Part shown: positions 43,612 to 54,685 of the stretch, piece by piece
Numbering within the stretch: position 1 is the first letter of the stretch
Layout: each line of letters begins with the position of its first letter
Assembly: GCF_030915465.1 (NCBI RefSeq)
Contig: NZ_CP133267.1
Coordinates: 1,711,001 to 1,775,000, forward strand
Direction of reading: 5' to 3'
DNA: 64,000 nucleotides
DNA from: Neobacillus sp. PS3-34
GTDB taxonomy: Bacteria > Bacillota > Bacilli > Bacillales > Cytobacillaceae
Notes under the pieces: generated by a model
The model's database searches: none
What the model was told of the DNA's origin: nothing
Seen by the model: the letters and a program-made list of their open reading frames with translations, nothing else
Position numbers and translations under genes: made by a program

Positions 43612-45335
43612 GTGAAAGTTGAATCAACGCTGGCAGTTCAAACCAGTATAGCGCCAAAAACGGGCGCAGACCTTCTCATTGAATCACTCATTTTAGAAGG
43701 AGTTGAATTGTTATTCGGGTATCCGGGAGGTGCTGTTCTTCCAATTTACGATGCCATTTATCGTGCAAGGGATGCCATCCAGCACGTCCTCTTCCGGCAC
43801 GAGCAAGGCTCTATCCATGCTGCCGAAGGATACGCGAGAATAACAGGAAAACCCGGCGTAGTCATTGCCACCTCTGGACCGGGTGCCACCAACCTGGTTA
43901 CCGGAATTGCAGATGCAATGATGGATTCTTTGCCGCTCGTGATATTCACCGGCCAAGTGGCACGTAGTGTGATTGGAACAGATGCATTTCAGGAAGCCGA
44001 TATTATGGCCATTACTACTCCGATTACAAAGCATAATTATCAGGTCCAATCAGCCAGCGATTTGCCGCGCATCGTGAAGGAAGCTTTTCATATCGCTTCA
44101 ACCGGCCGTCCAGGCCTGTCGTGGTTGATATTCCTAAGGATATTTCGGCAGGCAATCTTTATGAAGACGATTACGATACAACCTTCCATCTGCCTGGCTA
44201 CCAGCCAACGACAAAGCCAAATCCACTGCAGATCAAAAAACTTGCAGACGCTCTTGCCAAGGCAAAAAGGCCAGTTCTGTTGGCAGGTGCCGGTGTACTT
44301 CATGGAAAAGCATCCAATGAATTAAAAGCATACGCCGAAAAACATTCTCTTCCTGTGGCGACTACCCTTTTAGGATTAGGCAGCTTTCCTGGAGACAGCC
44401 CCCTTTCGCTCGGTATGGCGGGAATGCACGGCACCTATGCCGCAAATATGGCTTTGTATGAATGTGACTTGCTAATTAATATCGGTGCCCGTTTTGATGA
44501 CCGTTTGACTGGGAATCTAAAGAGCTTTGCACCAGGTGCCAAGGTTGCACATATCGATATTGACCCTGCTGAAATCGGCAAAAATGTAGCCACTCAAATC
44601 CCGATTGTTGCCGATGCAAAGGAGGCGTTGATTGAGCTTCTAAATCATTCAGCCGAATCACCTAAACACCTTGAATGGATCCATTCACTCAATGAATATA
44701 AATCACAATTTCCTCTATGGCATAAAAATCACTATCCAGAAATGTGCCCGCAATGGCTCATTCAAGCCATTCATAAGGCTACCGATGGTGAAGCCATTGT
44801 CACAACAGATGTAGGCCAGCATCAAATGTGGGCTGCACAATATTACACTTTTTCACAGCCGCACCGCTGGGTTACCTCAGGCGGACTAGGCACAATGGGA
44901 TTTGGATTCCCAGCAGCCATTGGGGCTCAATTGGCAGCGCCTGAAAGCACGGTAGTGGCCGTTGTTGGTGATGGCGGATTCCAAATGACCCTCCAGGAAT
45001 TATCGGTAATCTATGAATTGAAATTGCCAGTCAAAATAATCATCGTCAATAACGGGGCGCTAGGGATGGTCCGCCAATGGCAGGAAGCATTTTATGAAAA
45101 ACGCTATTCCGAATCCTTATTACAATCACAGCCGGATTTTGTAAAGCTGGCTGAAAGCTATCAAATCCGCGGGATAAAAGTTGAAAACCAGGAAGAACTC
45201 GTCTCCCTTCTACCGGAAGTCTTCGCCTATGATGGACCGGTTGTGATGGATTGCCGTGTCCTTCAGCAGGAAAATGTTTATCCCATGATCGCTCCTGGAA
45301 AAGGGTTGAACGAAATGATCGGGGTGAAACCATGA
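43612..45335 (+). CDS. ilvB: acetolactate synthase large subunit (frameshifted)
   Basis: ThDP/FAD enzyme that condenses pyruvate with pyruvate or 2-ketobutyrate, the first common step of branched-chain synthesis. GTG start at 43612 behind AAGGAGGG. The catalytic Glu is in [15 protein letters not shown]. The ThDP motif [20 protein letters not shown] ends IIIVNN. The frame breaks at the GGCC at 44113-44116; restoring one C gives [16 protein letters not shown] and 574 residues, as expected. Its TGA overlaps the ATG of ilvN (ATGA). Confidence 0.94.
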
Positions 45336-45850
45336 AGCGAATCATAACAGCCACAGTCCAAAACCGGAGCGGAGTGCTCAATCGTGTTACCGGCGTGCTG
45401 CAAAGGCGCCAATTCAATATAGAAAGCATATCTGTCGGCCGACAGAGTCTGATGGGATTTCAAAGATGACATTGGTAGTAGAAGTGGAGGATAGCCAAAA
45501 GCTTGAACAGCTCACAAAACAATTAAACAAGCAAATTGATGTTCTCAAAGTCTCAGACATTACAGATAAGGCGATTGTCGCTCGGGAACTCGCTTTGATC
45601 AAGGTTTCCAGTAGCGGACAGCTGCGCAATGAAATTAATGGAATTATTGAACCGTTTCGCGCTTCCATTATCGATGTCAGCAAGGACAGCCTGGCCATAC
45701 AGGTCACAGGCAGGCCAGAAAATAGAAGCACTTATTGAACTGCTTCGGCCTTATGGCATCAAAGAACTTTCAAGGACAGGATTAACCGCTTTTTTAAGAG
45801 GACATCAGCCACAGGTTGCAGAGCTGAATACCTACTCCCTATTAAAATAA
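45332..45850 (+). CDS. ilvN: acetolactate synthase small subunit (two frameshifts)
   Basis: Regulatory ACT-domain subunit that binds valine and stimulates IlvB. Start ATG at 45332 overlaps the ilvB stop. The frame is lost at the GGCC at 45437-45440 (family sequence [17 protein letters not shown]) and again at the GGCC at 45713-45716 ([15 protein letters not shown]). The repaired protein has about 173 residues, equal to Bacillus IlvH (IlvN). The N-terminal ACT domain [21 protein letters not shown] and the C-terminal [10 protein letters not shown] are clear. Confidence 0.92.
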
Positions 45851-45874
45851 ATTTTTCCTGGAAGGATGATAAAA

Positions 45875-46905
45875 ATGGCAAAAGTACTTTATAACAGTGA
45901 TATCAATGAAGAGGTTTTAAAAAACAAAAAGGTCGCCGTTATCGGATATGGATCACAAGGGCATGCGCACGCGCTCAATTTGCAGGATAGCGGATTTGAT
46001 GTTGTTGTCGGGTTAAGAAGCGGAAAGTCATGGGAGAAGGCAGAGCAAGAGGGAGTGGATGTTCGTTCCGTTGCCGAAGCTGTATCGGCGGCAGATGTTG
46101 TTGTTGTCCTCCTTCCCGATGAACTTCAGCCAAAAGTCTATGAAGAAAGCATTAAACCCTACCTTTCGCCTGGTAATGCCCTTGTTTTTGCACATGGCTT
46201 CAATATTCACTTTAACCAAATCGTTCCTCCCGAGGACGTCGATGTTTTCCTTGTAGCCCCTAAAGGACCTGGCCATTTAGTAAGGCGAACCTATATGGAA
46301 GGCGGCGGTGTTCCTGCTTTATATGGAATTTACCAGGATTTCACGGGTCATGCCCAATCGCTCGCACTCGCTTACGCGAAAGCGATTGGTGCAGGCCGTG
46401 CCGGTGTATTGCAAACAAGCTTTCAGGAAGAAACAGAAACAGATCTTTTCGGTGAGCAAGCTGTTCTATGTGGCGGAGTAACCAGCCTTGTTAAAGCAGG
46501 ATTTGAAACCCTCACAGAAGCAGGTTATCAGCCGGAAGTCGCTTACTTCGAGTGTTTGCACGAATTAAAATTGATCGTCGACCTTATGTATGAAGGCGGC
46601 CTTGAAGGTATGCGCTTCTCGATTTCAGATACAGCTCAGTGGGGAGATTTTGTTTCCGGCCCTCGTGTTGTAAATGCAGAAACAAAAGCCCGGATGAAGG
46701 AAGTTTTAAAAGACATCCAAACAGGAGTATTTGCCAAGGGCTGGATTCTTGAAAACCAGGTGAACCGCCCACAATTTAATGCCATCAATCATAGCGAAAA
46801 AAATCATCCCATCGAAAAAGTTGCCGAGAACTTCGTGAACTTATGCCATTCATAAAGCAGCCAGTACAGTCTAAAAAGGAAGTGGCCGTGAATGGTTCAC
46901 GTTAA
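45875..46905 (+). CDS. ilvC: ketol-acid reductoisomerase (frameshifted at C-terminus)
   Basis: NADPH-dependent Mg2+ enzyme that isomerises and reduces acetolactate. The start is the ATG at 45875 ([11 protein letters not shown]), with GGAAGGA upstream. The nucleotide site is [15 protein letters not shown], with metal-binding acids in [26 protein letters not shown] and the last Glu in [19 protein letters not shown]. The apparent stop at 46855 follows a lost G at GTTGCCGAG near 46823. With GTTGGCCGAG the end reads [15 protein letters not shown] and stops at 46903-46905, giving 343 residues, the family length. The corrected 3' end overlaps the leuA start. Confidence 0.92.
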
Positions 46906-48436
46906 TATCTTTGATACGACACTTCGAGATGGCGAACAGTCCCCGGGCGTGAATTTAAACCAGCTTGAAAAGCTTGAAATTGCCAGACAGCTTGAGCGTT
47001 TTGGAGTAGATATCATGGAAGCCGGATTTCCTGCTTCCTCCCAGGGCGACTTTGAAGCGGTAAGAAGTATTGCCCGCACCATTAAAAATGTTTCGGTAAC
47101 AGGGCTTGCAAGAGCAACGAAGTCTGACATCGATATCGCCTGGGAGGCTCTGAAAGAGGCAAGTGAACCTAGGCTGCATATTTTTCTGGCTACCTCCCCT
47201 ATCCATATGACCTATAAGCTCAAAAAAACACCTGAGGAGGTAACCCAAACAGCAGTCAGCATGGTTTCTTACGCAAAAAGGAAATTTCCCCATGTCGAAT
47301 GGTCGGCAGAGGATGCATCACGTTCCGATCTTGATTTTCTGGTAAGAATCATTGAAAAAGTCATCGATGCAGGAGCTACCGTCATCAACCTTCCAGATAC
47401 CGTTGGATATACCACTCCGGAGGAATACGGACGGATATTCCGCTATGTTAAAGAAAATGTCCCCAATATTCATAAGGTAACATTGTCAGGCCATTGCCAC
47501 GATGATTTGGGGCTGGCAGTAGCGAATTCTCTTGCCGCTATCGAAAACGGCGCTACGCAGATCGAGGGGACAATTAATGGAATTGGAGAACGGGCAGGCA
47601 ATGCGGCCCTGGAAGAATTTGCGGTTGCCCTAAATATCCGAAAAGATAAATACCCTTTTACAACCAATCTTGTTTTAAAGGAAATTAAACGCACAAGTGA
47701 TCTTGTGAGCAGATTCACTGGAATGCCAGTTTCTCCAAACAAAGCAATAATCGGAAAAAACGCATTTGCCCATGAGTCAGGCATCCACCAGGATGGCGTA
47801 TTAAAGCATCCTTCCACCTATGAAATTATTACTCCTGAACTAGTAGGCATCCAGTCGAATCAATTAGTTCTTGGCAAACATTCCGGCAGCCATGCTTTTA
47901 AAGATAAAATTGAACAGCTCGGATTTCAATTATCACAAGAAAAGCTTTCTGATGCCTTCATGGCTTTTAAACAGCTAACTGATAAAAAGAAAGAAGTAAC
48001 CGACGAAGATTTATTCACCATCCTGACCGACATACAAACTGCTTTTTCAGATGTGAAAAAATACGAACTTCAGGCTTTCCAGGTTCAATATGGATCTGCA
48101 AATCTTCCAACGGCAACCGTTGCCCTAACTACGCCTGAGGGAATCCGTGTTGAAACGGCAAGAACGGGCGAAGGCAGTGTGGAAGCTCTTTTTAATACCC
48201 TGGAAGCACTGATAAAGGAAGAAATTCATTTAACTAGTTTTCATTTAAGCTCCGTTGCGCAGGGGCGTGATGCGCTGGCCGAGGTACACGTAAATATGAC
48301 CGTAAATGGAACACCAGTAAGAGGGCGAGGATCCGCCCAGGATGTACTGGAAGCTTCGGCAAAAGCCTTCTTGAACGCAGTTAATCGTGTGTTTTTTAAT
48401 GTGAAAGCAATCCAGAAAGAAAAAGCTTTGATTTAA
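46892..48436 (+). CDS. leuA: 2-isopropylmalate synthase
   Basis: 514 residues, intact. Condenses acetyl-CoA with 2-ketoisovalerate to start leucine synthesis. The HMGL-like TIM barrel opens [16 protein letters not shown] and has the metal ligands in [16 protein letters not shown]. The C-terminal LeuA regulatory domain, for leucine feedback, covers about residues 385-510 ([23 protein letters not shown]). The ATG at 46892 lies inside the repaired end of ilvC, so the genes overlap by 14 bases. Confidence 0.95.
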   Translation: MVHVNIFDTTLRDGEQSPGVNLNQLEKLEIARQLERFGVDIMEAGFPASSQGDFEAVRSIARTIKNVSVTGLARATKSDIDIAWEALKEASEPRLHIFLATSPIHMTYKLKKTPEEVTQTAVSMVSYAKRKFPHVEWSAEDASRSDLDFLVRIIEKVIDAGATVINLPDTVGYTTPEEYGRIFRYVKENVPNIHKVTLSGHCHDDLGLAVANSLAAIENGATQIEGTINGIGERAGNAALEEFAVALNIRKDKYPFTTNLVLKEIKRTSDLVSRFTGMPVSPNKAIIGKNAFAHESGIHQDGVLKHPSTYEIITPELVGIQSNQLVLGKHSGSHAFKDKIEQLGFQLSQEKLSDAFMAFKQLTDKKKEVTDEDLFTILTDIQTAFSDVKKYELQAFQVQYGSANLPTATVALTTPEGIRVETARTGEGSVEALFNTLEALIKEEIHLTSFHLSSVAQGRDALAEVHVNMTVNGTPVRGRGSAQDVLEASAKAFLNAVNRVFFNVKAIQKEKALI

Positions 48437-48454
48437 ACTAAGGAGGCCACTTTG

Positions 48455-49560
48455 ATGAGAAAACATATTGTATTGCTGCCTGGGGATGGTATTGGTAACG
48501 AAGTCATTCAATCTGCAAAAGACGTACTCAAAGTCATTTCAGAAGAATTTAACCATTCCTTTCATTTTGAAACTCATGACATTGGCGGAAAAGCAGTCGA
48601 TCTGCATGGCACTCCCCTTCCGCAGGCAACAGTAGATGCCTGTCAAAAAGCAGATGCCGTTTTATTGGGTGCTGTAGGAGGACCCAAGTGGGATAACCTC
48701 CCCTCTCACCTAAGGCCAGAACGCGGATTGCTTGGAATTAGGAAGGCACTTGGTTTATTTGCAAACTTAAGGCCGATCAAGGGCTTTCAAAATCTGCTTC
48801 ACGCTTCCCCACTGAAGGAAGAAGTCATAAATGGAAGCGACCTCCTTATCGTACGTGAGCTTACAGGTGGCGCTTCTTTGGCACCCCGAGCGAACGATTG
48901 AACGGCGGCGAGGCTGTTGTAGATACTCTCTCATACACCCGCAAAGAGATTGAAAGAATTGTAGATAAAGCTTTTCAAGCAGCGCAAAGGCGGCGCCAGC
49001 ATCTAACCTCTGTGGATAAAGCTAATGTTCTGGAATCAAGCAAACTATGGCGCGAGATTGTCGAGGAGAAAAAAGGACAATATCCGGATGTAACAGTAGA
49101 ACATGTATTAGTCGATGCGGCAGCCATGAAGCTTATTACAAACCCAACACATTTCGATGTCATTGTTACTGAGAACTTGTTTGGAGACATTTTAAGCGAC
49201 GAGGCTTCCGTTTTAACCGGTTCGCTTGGGATGCTCCCTTCGGCTAGCCTCCGTGAAGACGGAGTCGGACTTTACGAACCTGTACACGGTTCTGCTCCTG
49301 ATATTGCAGGCCGCGGTATCGCCAATCCGATTGCGATGATTTTATCAACCGCTCTTATGCTCAGGTATTCATTCCAAATGGAAAATGAAGCTAAATTGAT
49401 TGAAGATGCTGTCCAATCCGTTCTTGATTCTGGGTTCCATACAGCAGATCTGCAAATACAAAATGGGCGGAATGTCGGCACAACTGAAATGACCCGTCTC
49501 ATTGTTGACTTTATAACAACTCAAAATGCATCTAAGTGTATCTTGAGCTGCTATGCATAA
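48455..49560 (+). CDS. leuB: 3-isopropylmalate dehydrogenase (frameshifted)
   Basis: NAD-dependent oxidative decarboxylase of the leucine pathway. ATG at 48455 behind AAGGAGG. The N-terminus is [38 protein letters not shown] binds substrate; the C-terminal part carries [22 protein letters not shown] and [15 protein letters not shown]. The frame breaks near 48870 after VRELTGG, where the family continues (A/L)(Y/F)FG. One base is missing at GGCGCTTC. Corrected length is about 368 residues. Confidence 0.93.
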
Positions 49561-49596
49561 CGCCTTATGTAAATTTTATAAATGTGGGGGATAACG

Positions 49597-51016
49597 ATGC
49601 AAACACCAAAAAATATAATCGAAAAAATTTGGGAGCAGCATATTGTTCATCGTGAAGAGGAGAAACCTGATTTGCTTTATATTGATCTTCACCTCGTTCA
49701 CGAAGTCACATCTCCCCAGGCTTTTGAAGGATTAAGAATGAACGGGCGGAAAGTCCGCCTGCCGATCTCACTTTTGCCACTATGGATCATAACGTCCCTA
49801 CCCGGGAGCGCCATATTATCAAAGATCTTATTTCAAAAACCCAAATGGACACCTTGAAAAATAACTGTGAGGAATTTGGAATACCACTAGCAGATATTGA
49901 TCATCCCGATAACGGAATCGTCCATGTGATTGGCCCTGAGCTGGGGCTTACCCAGCCTGGCAAAACAATTGTATGCGGCGATAGCCATACTTCTACTCAT
50001 GGAGCATTTGGAGCATTGGCTTTTGGAATTGGAACTAGTGAAGTGGAGCATGTCCTCGCCACGCAAACACTTTGGCAATCGCGGCCAAAACGCTTAACGT
50101 AAAAGTTTGCGGACATCTGGGCAAAGGAGTGACAGCCAAAGATTTAATTCTTGCCATTATCGCCAAAAACGGCGTACGTTTCGGCACTGGGTATGTGATT
50201 GAATTTACCGGTGAGGCCATCCGTTCCTTCTCTATGGAAGAGCGTATGACGGTATGTAACATGTCAATTGAAGCCGGAGCCAGAGCCGGTTTGATTGCCC
50301 CTGATAAAACAACCTCTGAGTATTTAAGAGGAAAAAGATTTGCTCCTCAAGGAGCTGACTTTGATCAAGCAGTAGCGAAATGGCAGACACTTTCAACGGA
50401 TGAAGGTGCAGCTTATGACGCTGTAGTCGAAATTGATGCAGCCAATGTTGAGCCTCAAGTGACCTGGGGAACGAACCCAGGCATGTGCCTTCCGATTACT
50501 GCTTCCGTTCCCCATCCGGAAGCAGCCACCAAACCCAGTGAAAAGGATGAAATTTCAAGGGCTCTAGATTATATGGGACTTGAAGCCGGGCAGCCAATAT
50601 CTCACGTGAAAATCGATCACGTATTTATTGGTTCCTGTACCAACTCCAGGCTGAGCGACCTGAGGAAAGCAGCAGATGTCATTCGCGGCAGGAAGGTCAA
50701 TCCTTCAGTCAGGGCATTGGTTGTTCCAGGATCGGCAAGTGTAAAGCTGGCGGCAGAAAAAGAAGGATTGGATACCATTTTCAAAGAAGCTGGCTTCGAA
50801 TGGCGGGATGCGGGATGCAGCATGTGCCTGGCAATGAACGATGATTTTGTTCCGCCTGGCGAACGCTGTGCCTCTACTTCCAACCGGAATTTTGAAGGAC
50901 GTCAAGGTAATGGAGCTCGGACCCACCTTGTTAGTCCGGAAATGGCAGCAGCTGCTGCTATTGAAGGTCATTTTGTTGATGTCCGCCACTTTTCCAATGC
51001 TGTACTCAATTCCTAG
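49597..51016 (+). CDS. leuC: 3-isopropylmalate dehydratase large subunit (two frameshifts)
   Basis: Aconitase-family [4Fe-4S] subunit that interconverts 2- and 3-isopropylmalate together with LeuD. ATG at 49597. The first break is near 49760, where the family reads [16 protein letters not shown]. The second is at the GGCC at 50083-50086 ([14 protein letters not shown]). The repaired length is about 473 residues. [13 protein letters not shown] and the cluster cysteines in [12 protein letters not shown] and GCSMCLAMN are visible. LeuD begins 12 bases after its stop. Confidence 0.93.
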
Positions 51017-51027
51017 GAGGTTATTTG

Positions 51028-51612
51028 ATGGAACCGATACGCATTCATAAAGGCCTCGTCTATCCCTTAAACAGGGCCAATATCGATACAGACCAAATCA
51101 TCCCAAAACAATTTCTTAAAAGAATCGAGCGTCAGGGTTTCGGACAATTTCTTTTTTACCATTGGCGTTTTGATGATGAGGGAGTGCCACGAAATGACTT
51201 TTCGTTAAACAATTCAAAATACGAGGGCGCATCCATCCTGGTTGCCGGAGATAACTTTGGCTGCGGCTCTTCCCGCGAACATGCACCTTGGGCCATTCAG
51301 GATTTTGGCTTCAGAATCGTCATCGCACCTAGCTTTGCTGATATTTTTAAAAACAATTGCGTCAAGAACGAGATCCTTCCTATCCAATTAGGAGAGGACC
51401 ATGTTCAAGAGATAATGAAGCTGGCGGAATCCGATCACTATTCAATAACAATAAACCTTGAAAAACAGCTAATTTTCGATGATCAAGGCTTTGAGGTACA
51501 TTTTGATATTTCTGCTTATTCCAGGGAAATGTTAATGAACGGCTGGGATGATATTGCTATAACCATGGGCTATGAAAAGGAAATCAGCCAATTTGAACAT
51601 ACACATAATTAG
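51028..51612 (+). CDS. leuD: 3-isopropylmalate dehydratase small subunit
   Basis: 194 residues, intact. ATG at 51028 behind AGGAGG. It supplies the swivelling domain of the LeuCD isomerase. NIDTDQIIPKQFLKRIER and the substrate loop NFGCGSSREHAPWAIQDFG are diagnostic. The length is that of the family. It is the only gene besides leuA and ilvE in this block that reads through without a shift. Confidence 0.95.
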   Translation: MEPIRIHKGLVYPLNRANIDTDQIIPKQFLKRIERQGFGQFLFYHWRFDDEGVPRNDFSLNNSKYEGASILVAGDNFGCGSSREHAPWAIQDFGFRIVIAPSFADIFKNNCVKNEILPIQLGEDHVQEIMKLAESDHYSITINLEKQLIFDDQGFEVHFDISAYSREMLMNGWDDIAITMGYEKEISQFEHTHN

Positions 51613-51625
51613 GAGAGTGAAAACA

Positions 51626-52615
51626 TTGGGAATTGCTTAACGGCTGAAAAAATAACAGATGCTATGGAACATTTATCGAAGGTGGTCCATAAGACCCCAC
51701 TTTCAGTTTCAACTTCTGTCAATAAAATGATAGGCACCAATGTATATTTCAAAATGGAAAATCAGCAAAAAACAGGCGCCTTCAAATTACGAGGGCCAGC
51801 TTTAAAATTTCCCGTCTTTCTGACCAAGAGGTAAAACACGGGGTTATAACCGCTTCTGCCGGCAATCATGCACAGGGAGTTGCTCTAGCTGCAGCAAACC
51901 GGGGTATTCATGCAAAAATTTATGTTCCCGAGAAGACACCTTCGGCAAAAATCCAGGCTACACGAAGCTATGGAGCAACCATTGTATTAAAGGGGGACTC
52001 TTTCGATGAAGCCTGCGATGCAGCCCTCCTTGAACAAGAGAAAACAAAGAGTACCTTTGTACATCCTTTTGACGATCTTGACGTAATGGCAGGCAGGGAA
52101 CCATTGCTATCGAAATGCTTGAACAGCAGCCTCTTCTGGATACGATTATCGTTCCAGTTGGAGGTGGCGGATTAATTGGCGGCATTGCAGTGGCTGCTAA
52201 AATGATGAATCCAAAAATTAAGATCATTGGGGTTCAGGCACAAGGAGCCAGTGCTATGTTCAATCACTACCATGGTTATAAAGCGGACTATACTCAAGGT
52301 GTATCAACGATTGCCGATGGAATTGCCGTAAAACATCCGGGAAACCTGACATTCCCTATTATTAAAAAATATGTTGATGATATCCTTACCGTCTCTGACT
52401 CAGATATCGCGGCTGCGATGATTTATATGCTGGAACGCAAAAAGACTCTGATCGAAGGAGCAGGCGCTGCCGCCTTTTCCGCCCTTCTTGTTCACAGCCA
52501 TCATCTTCGCTCAGCCCACTGTGGAATTATTGTTAGCGGCGGCAATATCGATATTTCAAGAATGCCACAAATACAGATGCTGGCAAAAAAGAATTTACTT
52601 TCATACCTAGCGTAA
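51626..52615 (+). CDS. ilvA: threonine dehydratase, short form without regulatory domain (three frameshifts)
   Basis: PLP enzyme that converts threonine to 2-ketobutyrate, the isoleucine precursor. Probable TTG start at 51626 after AGGAG. Breaks occur just after the start (near 51630), at the GGCC at 51794-51797 and at AGGCAG near 52093. Repair gives TGAFKLRGASFKISRLS (PLP Lys), ASAGNHAQGVA, MAGQGTIAIEML and VPVGGGGLIGG (phosphate loop). The protein is about 330 residues and ends at KKNLLSYLA, without the C-terminal ACT-like isoleucine-sensing domain of B. subtilis IlvA, so it resembles the TdcB/short type. It completes the pathway block. Confidence 0.9.
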
Positions 52616-52758
52616 AAAACGGTTCCTTTTTGGATAATGAGTTAATTTTAAAGAGGCTTTTTTCAAATTGTTAGACTGACATCCTGTTTAGCATATAATG
52701 CCATCCTTTTAAAAGAGATTCACTCACGGGGGAGAGTTTGACCTAAAGAGGGTGCTTT

Positions 52759-53218
52759 TATTAGACAGTTGGCCCCTCGTTTGCTCAGTTTTGTCCAACA
52801 GGGGCCATTTATTTGACAGTTTGATTGCTCTTCTTTTACCTAGTTTTATCCATTAGGTCCTTTTTAATGGACAGTTTGACTCCTCTTTTACCGAGTTTTG
52901 TCCAATAGGATTTTTTTATTGGACACTTTGACTGCTCTTTTACTAGGTTTTATCCATTAGGGTCCTTTTATTGGACAGTTTGACTCCCCTTTAACCTGGT
53001 TTTGTCTAATAGGGCCCTTTTATTGGACAGTTTGACTTTTCTTTTACACCGTTTTGTCTGATAGAGGCCTTTTATTGGACAGATTGACTCCTCTTTTACA
53101 CCGTTTTGTCTAATAGGCCTTTTATTGGACACTCTGACTCCTCTTTTACACCGTTTTGTCTAATAGGACCATTTTTATCGGAAAGTTTACTGCTCTATTA
53201 CCAAGTCTTGTCCATTAG
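52759..53218. repeat. ~52-bp tandem array, about nine units
   Basis: Imperfect direct repeats built on ATTGGACAGTTTGACTCCTC then TTTTACACCG and TTTTGTCCAATAGG. At each junction TGTCCAAT and ATTGGACA face each other across a T-rich gap and can form a hairpin. Units differ mainly by single substitutions and 1-4 base gaps. The array fills the space between ilvA and the convergent DUF3892 gene and has no conserved reading frame. Confidence 0.9.
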
Positions 53219-53245
53219 GGCTGAGAAACAGGCCTTTTTCTTTTA

Positions 53246-53560
53246 CTAAAACTCAGGCAATTCATCCAGATTGTTTTCTTTAATTCCATCCGGTTCGCTC
53301 CGGATGATGTCCCGCCCATACTTATGGAATACATCCACATGAGAAATTTTCCCTGCCTTTGTTTCTTCCAAAGCAGTTAAATAATCAAGCTCTCTTCCGG
53401 TATTCGTTTTAAACGCGATAATATCCCCGTCGTCATTCTTTTTGACTGCGATAAATCCTTCTTTCCCGTCTGCAGCTGTTTGCTGCCCGTCCATTTTGGC
53501 TTGCTGCTCCCCCTGCTGCTTGTATTCTTTATAAATTTTTTCAAAATCATTTGTTTCCAT
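53246..53560 (-). CDS. DUF3892-type small protein
   Basis: 104 residues from the ATG at 53560 (METNDFEKIYKEYKQQGEQQ), which has GGGAGGTG at good spacing. A charged, Gln-rich N-terminal helix is followed by the DUF3892-like module IAVKKNDDGDIIAFKTNTGRELDYLTALEETKAGKISHVDVFHKYGRDII (in part), with HVDV...GR. These small soluble proteins occur widely in bacilli with unknown role. The tandem array lies just downstream of its stop. Confidence 0.8.
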   Translation of the reverse strand: METNDFEKIYKEYKQQGEQQAKMDGQQTAADGKEGFIAVKKNDDGDIIAFKTNTGRELDYLTALEETKAGKISHVDVFHKYGRDIIRSEPDGIKENNLDELPEF

Positions 53561-53705
53561 AATTAAACACCTCCCGAACATACGTTTAGCATTTTCCATT
53601 TTCAAAAATTATATGTATAAACGAATCTTTTTGTTTTCTTAATATTTAGATAAATGTGGTTTTATCTGGTAAAATAAAAATAATATTCTAGCGGAGGGGA
53701 TAAGC

Positions 53706-54578
53706 ATGTCTGATCGAAAATCGAAATACATAATGGTTGAAGGAAAAGAAATTCACTTTTCAGAGTGGGGCAATCCAACCAATCCAACGATTATTTGCGT
53801 GCACGGCTTAACCAGAAATGGAAGGGACTTTGACATATTGGCAAGTGAACTATCAAAATCGTATTATGTGATTTGCCCTGATATACTCGGTCGAGGGTTA
53901 AGCCAATGGAGCAGCCTTCCAGATGAGGAGTATTGCTTTGAATTTTATGAAAAGCTGATTGTTGGACTAATTAACGGGCTTGGAGTTAAAAAATTATCTT
54001 GGATAGGGACATCAATGGGTGGTGCAATTGGAATACGGGCTGCTGGGGGAACATTAAAGAGCCAAATCACTCACTTGTTTATTAACGATATCGGAGCTGG
54101 TCCGACGGAAGAAGCTTTAAAAAATGCGGCCACTTCGCCTTCTGAAGGCGTTCAAGCGATCCTGACTTACACTGCCAATCCTCCAAAATTCGAAACAATG
54201 AGTCAATTAATGAATTATTATCAGCAAATCTATAAAGCTTTTGGAATTACACATGAAGAAGAATGGATTACATTCACAGAAGGCTCAGCGCGCAGAACAG
54301 ACAACGGGAGTTTCACCCCAGACTATGACCCAAACATCGTAAAGCAATTTAACCATGCCACTGATTTGCTGTTGTGGAATCAATGGGATGAAATCTCCGC
54401 AAAAGTTACGGTCTTAAGAGGGGAATTGTCGGATATTTTACCTTTAGATACAGTCGAAGAAATGACAAAGCGAGGACCTGAATTTAAACTACATGAAATA
54501 ACAGGTGTCGGACACGCACCCGGGTTAAATACACCGGAACAAATAGGATTAATTAAACAATTCTTAGAAGAAATATAA
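53706..54578 (+). CDS. alpha/beta hydrolase
   Basis: 290 residues, start behind GGAGGGG. The oxyanion region is ICVHGLTRNGRDFD; the nucleophile elbow WIGTSMGGAIGIR places Ser at about residue 101; the acid is probably in LRGELSDILPLDT and the His in TGVGHAPGLNTPEQ. The closest well-known types are haloperoxidase/epoxide-hydrolase-like esterases. The substrate is unknown. No signal peptide. Monocistronic with its own terminator. Confidence 0.88.
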   Translation: MSDRKSKYIMVEGKEIHFSEWGNPTNPTIICVHGLTRNGRDFDILASELSKSYYVICPDILGRGLSQWSSLPDEEYCFEFYEKLIVGLINGLGVKKLSWIGTSMGGAIGIRAAGGTLKSQITHLFINDIGAGPTEEALKNAATSPSEGVQAILTYTANPPKFETMSQLMNYYQQIYKAFGITHEEEWITFTEGSARRTDNGSFTPDYDPNIVKQFNHATDLLLWNQWDEISAKVTVLRGELSDILPLDTVEEMTKRGPEFKLHEITGVGHAPGLNTPEQIGLIKQFLEEI

Positions 54579-54611
54579 TTCAGGCTTAAAATGATACTCT
54601 TTTTCTTAAAT

Positions 54612-54666
54612 AAAAGGCTGTCTCCAAATGATCCATTTATAGGATCTTTTGAGACAGCCTTTTATC
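54612..54666. terminator. bidirectional terminator
   Basis: AAAAGGCTGTCTC...GAGACAGCCTTTT between the hydrolase gene and the helicase gene. Confidence 0.9.
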
Positions 54667-54685
54667 GTATACACTTCGCAACTCT

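Noticed and set aside
43612..52615. Ilv-leu genes as a decaying, pseudogenised operon
   Set aside because: Six of the eight genes (ilvB, ilvN, ilvC, leuB, leuC, ilvA) each have one to three frameshifts but no in-frame stops, deletions or loss of catalytic residues, and nearly all breaks are at GGCC. Read error is the simpler explanation.
52759..53218. CRISPR array
   Set aside because: Units follow one another without unique spacers, the repeat length is about 52 bp with drift between units, and no cas genes are present.
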